Source of the DNA: Brachionus manjavacas
Taxonomy: Eukaryota; Rotifera; Eurotatoria; Ploima; Brachionidae
Assembly (NCBI GenBank): GCA_019054805.1
Contig: JAHQIY010000024.1
Span: 372,001-436,000, forward strand
Direction: 5' to 3'
Length of the DNA stretch: 64,000 bases
Shown here piece by piece: positions 55,525 through 64,000 of this stretch; position 1 is the first letter of the stretch; every line of letters starts with the position of its first letter. The notes below the pieces were generated by a model. The model was not told the origin of the DNA, ran no database searches, and saw only the letters and a program-made list of their open reading frames with translations. The position numbers were made by a program, and so were the translations under genes.

Positions 55525-57309
55525 ATGGAACTGGGAAACTTTTTCCAACTCAACAATTTGAACAGCCCCAGCAGCTTTTCTTTGTCTGGATCAGCAGCAG
55601 CAGCAGCATCCGGTGTTGGCCACGAGACGAGCCCGAGCATCAACAACAACAGCTTGAGCAGCAGCGCCATGCTCTCGCTGCCAGCCGCCCTCGCCGCCCT
55701 CTCTTCATCCGCCAACTCGTTGCACAGTCTGATGCCGCCGCTAATTCTCAACGCCAATTCAAATTTCTCTCACATGGCCAGCCTGTTTTCGGCATCGAAA
55801 AGCTTCTCGGCACTGAACGCCTCGAACAGCCTGGCAATGGCAGCGCATCTGTCGGCCATGGCCTCGCTGAACGCCACCGCCGCAGCAGCAAACTCGTGCC
55901 ACAACACGGCCAAAGTCAGGCCGGCCAAACACGACCAAACCAACCGAGCAGGTCGAGAAGCGAGCGGGCTGACCGTGTCGCCCTTGTGTTCGTCGTCGGC
56001 GTCGTCGTCGCCCGCCTCCTCGTCCTCCTCGGCAGTATCCAACTGCTCCAGCGCTTCTGTGTCAAAGCTCGGCTCGCAAGCAAAGCAGCCCAAGCCAGCG
56101 CATGCTCAGTACCAGGCGAAAGGCGGCCAAGGCAAGCTGAGTGGACTCAATGACTCAACGACGGTCGGTTCGGCGGTGGCCACTGACGACAGCGACGGCG
56201 GTGACGGCGACGACGACGACGACGACGAGGAAAAGCGGCGACGCAGTCGCACCAACTTCTCCAGCTGGCAGCTTGATCAATTGGAAAAGGCTTTTTTGGA
56301 CAGTCACTATCCGGACGTGTTTATGCGCGAGGCGCTCGCCATGAAGCTCGACTTGAGCGAGTCGAGAGTGCAAGTGTGGTTTCAGAATCGGCGCGCCAAA
56401 TGGCGCAAAATGGAGAACACCAAGAAAGGTCCGGGCCGGCCGCCTCACAACGCGCATCCGACCACGTGCAGCGGCGAGCCCATTCCGTTCGAAGAGATCG
56501 AGAGGAGACGCGCCGAGGCCGAGGACAAGAAAAAGAAAAAAGTGTGCGCGCCTCGTCCAAGAAGCGAGCTCGCCTCGTTCAACGAGAACAAACAACTAGC
56601 TGGCGACGACCAAGCCACCACCACCACCAACAACAACAATAACAACAACAGCAACAACAACAACAACACACGCTTTCTGCTCAACTTTTTCAACATGTCG
56701 TCGAAGCCCAGCGAGTCCAAACAAAATGTCCATCAGCAACAACACCAGCATCAACAGCAGCAACAGCCATGGGAAAGTCAGAGCCAGTCGAATGGCAAGA
56801 ATGCCTTTGACATCTGCAATCTAATCGAATACAAAGAGGAAAGAGTCGACTTGAACAATTCGGCTAGTTCAGACGACTTTGACAACTATTCGCCGGCCAA
56901 TTTAAAGAAGAGGAAATTCGAAGACGAACATCAGGAAGAGAGAGCTAAATTTTCCAGCTACAGCATAGACAATATTTTGTCCAAAGACAAACCAAATCAC
57001 AATCAATCGATGCATTCAAACGACACCCAAGTCAACGAGTCGCCTTGCATTCTGAACACTAACAACACTCACAACACTCAGATCACCAACAGACCATGCC
57101 CAGCACCATGTTCCACAGTCAATTCGAAACGGCTCAGAACCAGATCCGACTCGTCTCATAGCTCCTCTTGTTCAGAACAAGAAATACACACTGAGTCGGA
57201 TTGTGCACTATTTGTGCAAGATGTCAATGCGACTGATTGTCTCAACGGGCAGCAAATTTCGCCTCCTAAAGTTAACTCACAGAGTTCAGCCGATTTTCAA
57301 TTCAAATAA
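55525..57309 (+). CDS. UNCX: Unc-4/Uncx homeobox transcription factor, single exon
   Basis: ATG 55525 is the first in-frame Met after an upstream stop, giving 594 aa. The homeodomain is residues 238-297 ([20 protein letters not shown] ... [20 protein letters not shown]), paired-class with Gln50, and with the [12 protein letters not shown] signature of Unc-4/Uncx. The diagnostic [18 protein letters not shown] follows, then a Lys/Glu-rich helix. An acidic Asp run precedes the homeodomain. The N-terminus is Ala/Ser-rich, and the C-terminal half has Asn, Gln and His runs. YSIDNILS (479-486) fits an eh1 Groucho-binding motif. The protein acts in the nucleus, where the family represses genes to set motor-neuron identity. 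No intron interrupts the homeodomain. GC is far above the flanks, which produces several spurious antisense frames. An extra 5' exon cannot be excluded. Confidence 0.95.
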   Translation: MELGNFFQLNNLNSPSSFSLSGSAAAAASGVGHETSPSINNNSLSSSAMLSLPAALAALSSSANSLHSLMPPLILNANSNFSHMASLFSASKSFSALNASNSLAMAAHLSAMASLNATAAAANSCHNTAKVRPAKHDQTNRAGREASGLTVSPLCSSSASSSPASSSSSAVSNCSSASVSKLGSQAKQPKPAHAQYQAKGGQGKLSGLNDSTTVGSAVATDDSDGGDGDDDDDDEEKRRRSRTNFSSWQLDQLEKAFLDSHYPDVFMREALAMKLDLSESRVQVWFQNRRAKWRKMENTKKGPGRPPHNAHPTTCSGEPIPFEEIERRRAEAEDKKKKKVCAPRPRSELASFNENKQLAGDDQATTTTNNNNNNNSNNNNNTRFLLNFFNMSSKPSESKQNVHQQQHQHQQQQQPWESQSQSNGKNAFDICNLIEYKEERVDLNNSASSDDFDNYSPANLKKRKFEDEHQEERAKFSSYSIDNILSKDKPNHNQSMHSNDTQVNESPCILNTNNTHNTQITNRPCPAPCSTVNSKRLRTRSDSSHSSSCSEQEIHTESDCALFVQDVNATDCLNGQQISPPKVNSQSSADFQFK

Positions 57310-57310
57310 A
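57305..57310 (+). terminator. AATAAA overlapping the Unc-4 stop; further copies near 57768-57780
   Basis: The hexamer spans the stop codon. More likely used signals lie in GAATAAAAAATAAAG at 57768-57781, inside the 69-bp repeat. Confidence 0.3.
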
Positions 57311-57743
57311 AGAGGAAAGAAAATAAGAAGAAAAAAAAAACAGTCATTAATTTTTGTGTCAAAATGCCGAATGTCTATAAAAAAGTTCTTTGGGTGGACA
57401 TTTTTTATCTGCTTTCTTTTTGATTTTATTTTTGATTTTTTTATATAAAAATGATTGATAATTGTCTATTTTTTCTAATTATTATTAATATTTTTTTTAT
57501 GCTAAATAACTTGTAATTTATAATTTTTTATCACAATTTGTAAAATAATATGCTTTTTTTTTCAATATAAATATGTTCACTATCACTAAAGATCGAATCG
57601 ACTAGACTTCGCTCTAATTTAATAGATAATTTTTTTCTAAATAATTTAATCTAAAAAACTTTTTGTCATTTTGTCGTTTTTACATTTTTAGAAGCTTAAG
57701 CTTAAGAAAGATTAACACTGCATTTGTTTAAATTCAGTTTAAA

Positions 57744-57812
57744 AGTATTTGTATGCAAAATGTTTTGAATAAAAAATAAAGAATTAAAACTGTTTTGATT
57801 ACGCAATTATTT
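57744..57812 (+). repeat. 69-bp direct repeat, left copy
   Basis: AGTATTTGTATGCAAAATGT ... ACGCAATTATTT. It recurs at 58329-58397 with a single mismatch (TGTTTTG against TGTCTTG). The two copies bracket a hAT transposase fragment. Confidence 0.9.
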
Positions 57813-58345
57813 ATGCAAATTGCATTACATGTGGGAACACATTCAATGATTCCGTTAGTAATAACTCGAATTTTAGTCGGCATCTAAAAATCTGCAATCC
57901 TGGTCTATTCAATGAATTCGAGAACTTTACTGATTTTTCAAAAACCTCATCTCAATTAGAATCTGATTTAAAAATGAAGTTGAATCAAGAAAATATTACA
58001 CTATTCATTTATAAATATTTGATAATTTTGTGTAGCCTGCCCTTTCGTCTAAATTAAATGTAAAGGTACACATCTTATATCAAAATTATATTCAAAACTA
58101 TTTCTTATTTTAACTTTTTCTGTAAGGATTTCAAATGTTTATGAAATTGGTGTGTCCAAAATGGAAGCCTTCGACTCGAAGAGCCTTAAAATCAATTCAA
58201 AATACAATTAAGGACAAAATGTTTAAAAACATAAAAGATGTTTTAAATAAAACTAAATATGTGTCTTTAACCATTGATACATGGACAGAGAGGAGGTTAC
58301 GGAGCTTTATGGGTGTCACGTGTCACTTAGTATTTGTATGCAAAA
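57813..58345 (+). pseudogene. hAT transposase N-terminal relic (BED finger end and start of the core)
   Basis: 57862 onward reads SNNSNFSRHLKICNPGL, the end of a BED finger, then FSKTSSQLESDLKMKLNQEN and LCSLPFR. After about 100 bp of noncoding sequence, 58135-58328 gives FMKLVCPKWKPSTRRALKSI, NTIKDKMFKNIKDVLNKTKY and VSLTIDTWTERRLRSFMGVT-CH, a classic ZBED/hAT signature. The frame then runs into the right 69-bp repeat and stops. The rest of the transposase is absent. The gap may be an intron or decay. Confidence 0.85.
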
Positions 58346-58397
58346 TGTTTTGAATAAAAAATAAAGAATTAAAACTGTCTTGATTACGCAATTATTT
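58329..58397 (+). repeat. 69-bp direct repeat, right copy
   Basis: Partner of 57744-57812, one mismatch in 69. It supplies the last codons and stop of the hAT fragment frame. Confidence 0.9.
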
Positions 58398-59274
58398 GAG
58401 AAAAAAACAAACTAACAACAAGATATTTGTGGGACGATATTTAAATGACTTTACTTCAAATTATAGGAGAGAATACTTTAGAAATAAATCTTTGTATAAC
58501 TAAACCTTTGTAATCTTTTTAGACTTTAATATAAGAACCCATTAAAAAAAAGAATGATGAACAGAACTTATTCTAAACATGACAAATAATGTTCAATACA
58601 AAATAACTAGCACTCCAAAAAAGCTAATCACCAAAAAATATGAAACTTATATTTTTAATAAGGAAGAATTTATTTTATTTTAGTTGTTCAATAAATAATT
58701 GCATACACGTCGTCCCACATATGGGAGCAGTGCAAATTTCAACCACATACTTTGGTTAAAAAGAAAAAATTCACCTGTTTAAATAAATTATTCATGTCTA
58801 AAAGAAAACTTTCTATTAAGAAAAATATTTGAATTGGATAACAATTTACTTAAGAGAAGTATTTCTTTTCATCTGCAAAATTTTTTTTTTGCCAGCTAAT
58901 TTTTTTGTTTCAGAAAAATTATTTCCTATTTTTATTTATTTAGAAAACAAAAATGAACAGAAATGTGAATCATAAATTTACGAAAAAAATTTTAATTCTT
59001 TTTTGGCTTTCCTCTTTTTTTTTTCATGGTTGACTAATTTCATTTGGATTAGTCATTACTTGAACAGTTTGAGGAGCTTGGTTTGATGGAATTATGTTCA
59101 TTGAATTTTCATCAGGAGAAATAGGTCCAAAGGTTGCTGGTTTTCGGCTTGCATCTTGGTTGACAGTGTGACAAAATATAGAAAACGATTTTTTAATGGA
59201 TAATATCGAATTTACCTGAAAAAAAAATGTAGAAAAAAAAGGGAAGTATTGAGAAAATTTTATGTTCCTAAAAC
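58398..59274. other. AT-rich, nothing recognised
   Basis: No gene or clear element. TATGGGAGCAGTGCAAATTT at 58719-58738 recalls BED-finger-flank sequence near 57820, but is too short to call. Confidence 0.3.
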
Positions 59275-60130
59275 ACCATTACAAAGGAAAACTGCTGGCT
59301 CAGAACTGGGCTCAGCGTGTAAAATGGTAGCCCTGAACGAAACTGACTATGATGACTTGGAATCGGACGCTGAGAAAAATTACGTCAAACTTAAAAACCA
59401 ATAATAAAAATGTCTTTAATTTAGCAAAAAAAATAACTCTCTTTCAATCATTCAATGGAACTGCTTCAAACTCACACGTGATCGTATTATAGAACTCAGT
59501 GTCTTTCTACAAGATTTTCAACCAGACATTGTGTCGATCCTAGAAGTAAAACTAACTGAGGAACAAGTAAATACCTTTATTAGTTTTTCAGGCTACTTTG
59601 CTCACTATAAACCCAGACTAGTAAATCCTACGCATGGGGTGGAGTTTTAAAACTTGTTAACAACAAAATTAACTGTTTTGAAATTTCTGAGTTTGACTTG
59701 GACATTGATCATGTTGGAATAAAAATAGACTCCAAAGGTATTTGTTTTAATTTAGTTTCCTTATATGCTCCTTCGAACGCTTCGATTTAATTAAAAGTTA
59801 CTGCGAATTGGGTGAGGATCTGATCATTTTGGGACATCTTAATCCTAAGACTCCTGTAGTTGGGTGTAGATCTTTAGATGACAATGGCCGGGCCCTTGAA
59901 GAAATTATTGACTCGGAGTTTGACCTGTGTGTCTTAAATGAACCATATAAGCCTACCTACTTTAGATATAATAATAATCTGAAAAAAGTTGACTACTCAG
60001 AACTCCTGGATCTTTTTTTATGCACTAAATCATTAGCAATAAAATGACTAGTATTGAGATATTAACAGACTCAAAAACGGAAAGTGATCATGCCCAGGTA
60101 ATGTGCACTTTTGGATTCCTGGGGTCTTTT
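59275..60130 (+). mobile_element. LINE relic: ORF1 end and ORF2 endonuclease domain
   Basis: 59290-59402 reads QRKTAGSELGSACKMVALNE and DYDDLESDAEKNYVKLKNQ to double stops, like an ORF1 C-terminus. From 59445 an AP-endonuclease domain follows: SIIQWNCFKLTRDRIIELSV, LQDFQPDIVSILEVKL, then after shifts LDIDHVGIKIDSKGICFNLV, LGEDLIILGHLNPKTPVVGC, GRALEEIIDSEFDLCVLNEP and TDSKTESDHAQVMCTF. The catalytic SDH is kept, but the GDLN motif reads GHLN, and at least two frameshifts break the frame. CR1/Jockey-like. Confidence 0.85.
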
Positions 60131-61635
60131 TGGAAGTACATTAGATAGAATGATAACTGAAATCGCAAAAAAAAAATCTGAATGACATATTTTTTTACAT
60201 ATAGTCCTAGTCTATATTTTGTCTTTCTATATTCTAGAGAAAATTCTACATTTTGTCTTTCTATATGTTGTCTTCCTCCCTCTTGGTTCACTGCAAAAGC
60301 ATTTTGATTCAAAGCAAAATCTTCACTATTTTCATTTGGCTGACGTTGTAATGCAAGTCTAGTTTTCAATGGTTGACTCTTTTACGTTTTTGACCTATTG
60401 GTAAACTTTTTGCTTGTAGAGGTACTTGGAAGAGATTTAGCCTGCTAGACACTGCTATGATATGTTTTCAAAAGAAGAAGTTTTTGAATTTATGAGTTCA
60501 GCTGCTTTTAAGCCACTCATTTTTATTGTTTTCAATTCTCCAAACTGTTGTTATCGCTTTAACTTGACTTAAAAATAATATTTAACAAAACAGTTTAAAA
60601 GTATTTTAATCGTGACGGACGCTGAGAAAAATTAGTCATTACTCCAAAAATATTTCATTTACTCCGTTTTGTTTACTTACGGAAAACAAAACGGACTTTT
60701 TTAAAAGCTAGAAGCAACAAAAAATATTTTAAAATTTAATTTCGATAAAATCAAGGCAATAATTATATAAAAATTTATTTAAATGAAAATCAAAAATTAT
60801 ATCGATGACGGAAAAGGGTTAATAAAAATGAAAGAATCAACAAAAAGGGCTGTCAAAAATCAGTTGGCTCGTTAAATGTAATTTTTTTGGAAGCGTCAAT
60901 TACATCGGGCGAATATTTAATGTGAATTGAAGATATTGATCAATTGAATCAGATCATATAATAATTTAAAAAAATTTAAACATTATTTTAATGATAAAAC
61001 TATTTTAATAGATTTTCTCAGTTTTTTAAAGTTTTTTTAGTTGTCAATATGATACCGTATCACCTTGTTTAGTGACGCATGCTTTAATACCATAAGTGGG
61101 ATATTTGGTGCATGGTCTAACATAGAGCTCACAATGTTAAATTTTTTATTTTAAAAGTCCAATGGGTCACATAGTCGATACATATTAAAAACGTAGCATT
61201 TACAATAGAAATTAGAATAGAAAAGCAGAGCTTTAAAAAAAGTCTTTATTAGAGACTCGGTGTTTTAAACTTATTATTATTAAAATAAAAAACATTGATT
61301 GATTTTATTTTATAGATGCGACGTTAGAGTTATGTTAAAAAAATAATAAATATAATAAAAAAGTTTAATTTTAATTACTGACCCGGCATTTAAATTAAAA
61401 AATTTAAGACAAAAAGAGAATAAAAAATCAAAATCATTGAAAAATCATTATCAACTTCCATTTTATTTGAATTTTAGTTTTTTAAAAAAAAATAAATAAA
61501 ACATAATATGCTTTTTATTAAACCGAAATGCCAAAAAACAGCGTGGAAAAAGTTTTTTAAGCACACACTTAATTGAGAACAAGAGAGAAGATTTTATGAA
61601 TTTTAACGCTGACTGTCAAAAACTGGAGCCTCGAC
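60131..61635. other. AT-rich, nothing recognised
   Basis: Contains a hairpin CCGTTTTGTTT / AAACAAAACGG (60664-60694) and a 19-bp copy of CGGACGCTGAGAAAAATTA (60616-60634) that also occurs at 59364-59382. No gene. Confidence 0.3.
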
Positions 61636-62135
61636 AGCAGTCCTGGAACAAATGAGCAACCAAATCTCAATCGCAAAATTTTCCAATTTGTTCCGCTTAT
61701 CGCTTTAAAAGACTACGATGCAGCATTTGAGTGGCTTGAAAAAAATAAAAGTATGTTACTCGTTAAGCCAAATTTTTTCTTACCATCCAAACAAAAAAAA
61801 AAAGTAACAAAAGAAAGATGTTGAAGCGTTTAAAGATGCTAGAGACAAATGCATTTGGAAGAACTTTGGCGTCTTTTTTAAGAAAACAAACAGCCTTTTA
61901 TGAAATTAAAATCAACAAAACGCAATGGAAATTGTCGCGATGCAGTTGCGAATGGAACAGCAAGAATTACATTTGCAAGCACGACATTGGAGTGTGCTCA
62001 AAGTTAAAGATTGGAGAATGTCAGATTCCTATGGCTTCGGTCAACAAGCCATTAGGAAAAAAACGTAGTCGAGGAAGACCCACTTTGGCAGCAGCAGCAC
62101 TAGTGGTAGGTTCTACTGGATTCAAAAAAGCTTAA
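61636..62135 (+). pseudogene. MULE-type transposase C-terminus with SWIM zinc finger
   Basis: 61650-61810 reads NEQPNLNRKIFQFVPLIALK and DYDAAFEWLEKNKSMLLVKP. After a shift, 61818-62135 gives KQTAFYEIKINKTQWKLSRC, then SCEWNSKNYICKHDIGVC (CxC-x8-CxH, the SWIM finger), PLGKKRSRGRPTLAAAALVV and a stop. This is the order found at the end of Mutator-like transposases. The DDE core and N-terminus are not in the window, and stops interrupt the upstream part, so it is a remnant. Confidence 0.8.
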
Positions 62136-62310
62136 AAGCTTATTTAATTCCTTAATTTAATAAGGAATCGGCTTCTTAATAAATACAATATTATTTTTTT
62201 TATTTTATTCTTATGTATGTATTTCTATATTTTTTTCTCTCTAAATCACATAATTGTAATTTTAATTTGTATTTTCTTATTTTTTAAAAAAAAATAAGTT
62301 TTCGAAAAAA

Positions 62311-62590
62311 ATAGTGCTTGTTGTATTTATTTATCTAGAAATGAATTAAAATAGTACAGGTCTAAAATTATTTTTGTGCTTTTTAAACATTAATTTAGTG
62401 CTTAGTAAAGATTATTTTTGTGCAAAATAAAAATTATATTAGTGCTTGTTAAAGAATATAATAGTGAATATAGTATAAATCTTACTCATAGTGCAGCCTT
62501 GATTAATAAAGTGCATACAAATATTGTAATGCAATTGAAATATTATAGTGCAACTTGTGATTATTTATAGTGCAGAATGTATTTTGTGCC
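62311..62590. repeat. Cluster of WAGTGC motifs behind the MULE relic
   Basis: At least eight copies of (T/A)AGTGC or near variants (62311, 62396, 62439, 62489, 62509, 62546, 62568, with TTGTGC at 62374, 62417 and 62584) in about 270 bp, all on the plus strand. Could be subterminal repeats of the transposon. Confidence 0.45.
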
Positions 62591-64000
62591 TTTTGAATAT
62601 AGAAGCAATATTTTCGGGATAAATTGACAGACAATCAACTATAAGTCCAAGCATTTTCTACTTCTTTCATTCAAAATCTCAAACAGATTTAATCTTTTTT
62701 TTTTTTTTTAAAATGGATTGAATATCGAATGTGTTGCCAATATTTTGGAGAAAAAAAGTCGACCGAAGAGATATAGGTTGGATACGTCAAGTACCAACTA
62801 AAGATTTTCATACGAGTTTGAAAAAGCATGAAAAAAGTCTGATGTGTCTGGATTTGTTTAAAAAAATAAATAAATTACTTTTGCAATTTTTTTCAAATTA
62901 AATCAAACAAAGGATATTCAGTCATTATTTATTTAAAACAAAAATCTCTTATTAAATATTCAATATTTTATGATACAAGCAATGAAATTGCTGTAACATT
63001 TATAAATACAAAAAGATTTTAATTTAAAAACGAAATGAGCCAATTCTGAATACGAAGACAAGTTCCGTTCGAGGTCCGAGCAAAAGGGAGAATTGGGGTC
63101 AGGGATATAACGGCCTAGTGAATGCCAAATGAAACATCTAAATTAACTAAGTAAGGCATTCCTTTTTTGAAAAGTGGCATAACTGATTTTTTGACAGCTA
63201 TTTTCACCCATATGAGATCAGCGTCTGCAGAAACGAAACAACAAAGGACATTCCGTTCAAAAGTTATAAGCAAAGAATCTAATTGAAGCAAGCTTCACAA
63301 ACCCTTAAAATACTTCCTTACTATGAATTTATGTTGGAAGGTAAGTTTTGATATGTGTTGACATTTTACGTTAGTTTCCATAATTTTAAAAGTTTCAATA
63401 AAGAAGGTTTTAAACTGTTCCAGAATAATCATTTTATTTGAATTGACGCAAGCGGCGTTAGTCAATATTTTAAATTTTCATTTAATCTTTTAGAAATTAA
63501 GGCCAAATATCTTATTAAAGACATTTCTCTAGTATTTTAATTTATTGTAGCATTAATAATAATTTAAGCTAAATTTTTTCATTTATTTTTCACATCTCTT
63601 CCTGATTTAGACGATAAATGAATCTGCTATAAGTCGTTGAATTTCATTTGTGGTTAATGTTCCATATGGGAAAACAAGAAACAAATGATTCATTCATTAT
63701 TTAAAAAAGAATATTTATGGCCTAATGAAATTTCATATGTAATTTTCAGGATAAAAAGGACAGATGGTATAAATGTTATCCTAATGCACTTTTTATTTTT
63801 TTATTGATTTAATTAGGCTCCTATTCGAAGAAGTAAAGAAGGGTACCGGGTCTTCATTGAAAGTTGGCCTACGATTTACGATATTAAAAAAAAATCTTAA
63901 AATTATAGCTCATTTTAAAGCTTTTTTTTTCGCCTTTTTCCGAGTATATTTATCTTTGAATTTTTTTTTTAATATCCATCTCATTATATCCAAGAGTTAT
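62591..64000. other. End of window, nothing recognised
   Basis: AT-rich DNA with slightly GC-richer patches (63045-63125, 63180-63270) that show no open frame or family resemblance. A LINE-tail-like block may lie at 63810-63865 (compare 46705-46755). Confidence 0.3.

Noticed and set aside
55770..56720. Several long antisense and alternate-frame ORFs across the homeobox gene
   Set aside because: They are shadows of a GC-rich, low-complexity coding exon; the homeodomain frame is certain and the others are Arg/Ala/Val repeats without family resemblance.

Overview
This window is eukaryotic, almost certainly animal, nuclear DNA. It is strongly AT-rich, its genes are split by GT-AG introns, and the conserved genes are metazoan orthologues (membralin, LRGUK, phosphorylase kinase alpha, NAC-beta/BTF3, a Phafin, an Unc-4/Uncx homeobox gene). 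The mix of CR1/L2-, Jockey- and RTE-like LINE debris, hAT and MULE relics and PHD-finger ORFs suits a small invertebrate (a rotifer or other spiralian is my guess), but the sequence alone does not fix the species.

Layout. 1-1100: LINE relic (-). 1203-1506: fold-back element. 1890-9229 (+): membralin in two coding exons, with a 5.3 kb intron holding a hAT-type MITE, a 37-bp inverted-repeat pair and a PHD-finger ORF. 9540-10720: second copy of the 1203 element, a MITE half and a LINE scrap. 10910-15559 (-): nine-exon LRGUK, tail-to-tail with membralin. 16470-17203: GC-richer LINE 3' end. 17671-27265 (-): complete 14-exon phosphorylase kinase alpha gene with repeats in its two big introns. 28185-30085: repeat cluster and LINE. 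31393-32001 (+): two-exon NAC-beta. 32585-35488 (-): seven-exon Phafin (PH+FYVE), tail-to-tail with NAC-beta. 36-44 kb: LINE fragments and gene-free AT-rich DNA. 44012-44702: TIR element with 42-bp perfect ends, a 4-bp target duplication and a 69-aa ORF. 44.7-55.5 kb: about 10 kb without a recognisable gene, containing a tRNA-like relic and an RTE-type LINE 5' end; it lies upstream of the homeobox gene and may hold its control DNA. 55525-57309 (+): Unc-4/Uncx homeobox gene as one open exon. 57744-62590: hAT transposase relic between 69-bp direct repeats, LINE endonuclease relic and MULE transposase tail. 62.6-64 kb: nothing recognised.

The host genes do unrelated jobs (ER quality control, sperm/cilium biology, glycogenolysis, nascent-chain handling, endosomal PI3P sensing, neuronal transcription). 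There is no operon or pathway cluster. I read exon-intron models by hand from reading frame, splice sites and remembered family conservation; for the multi-exon genes the exon phases close without error.
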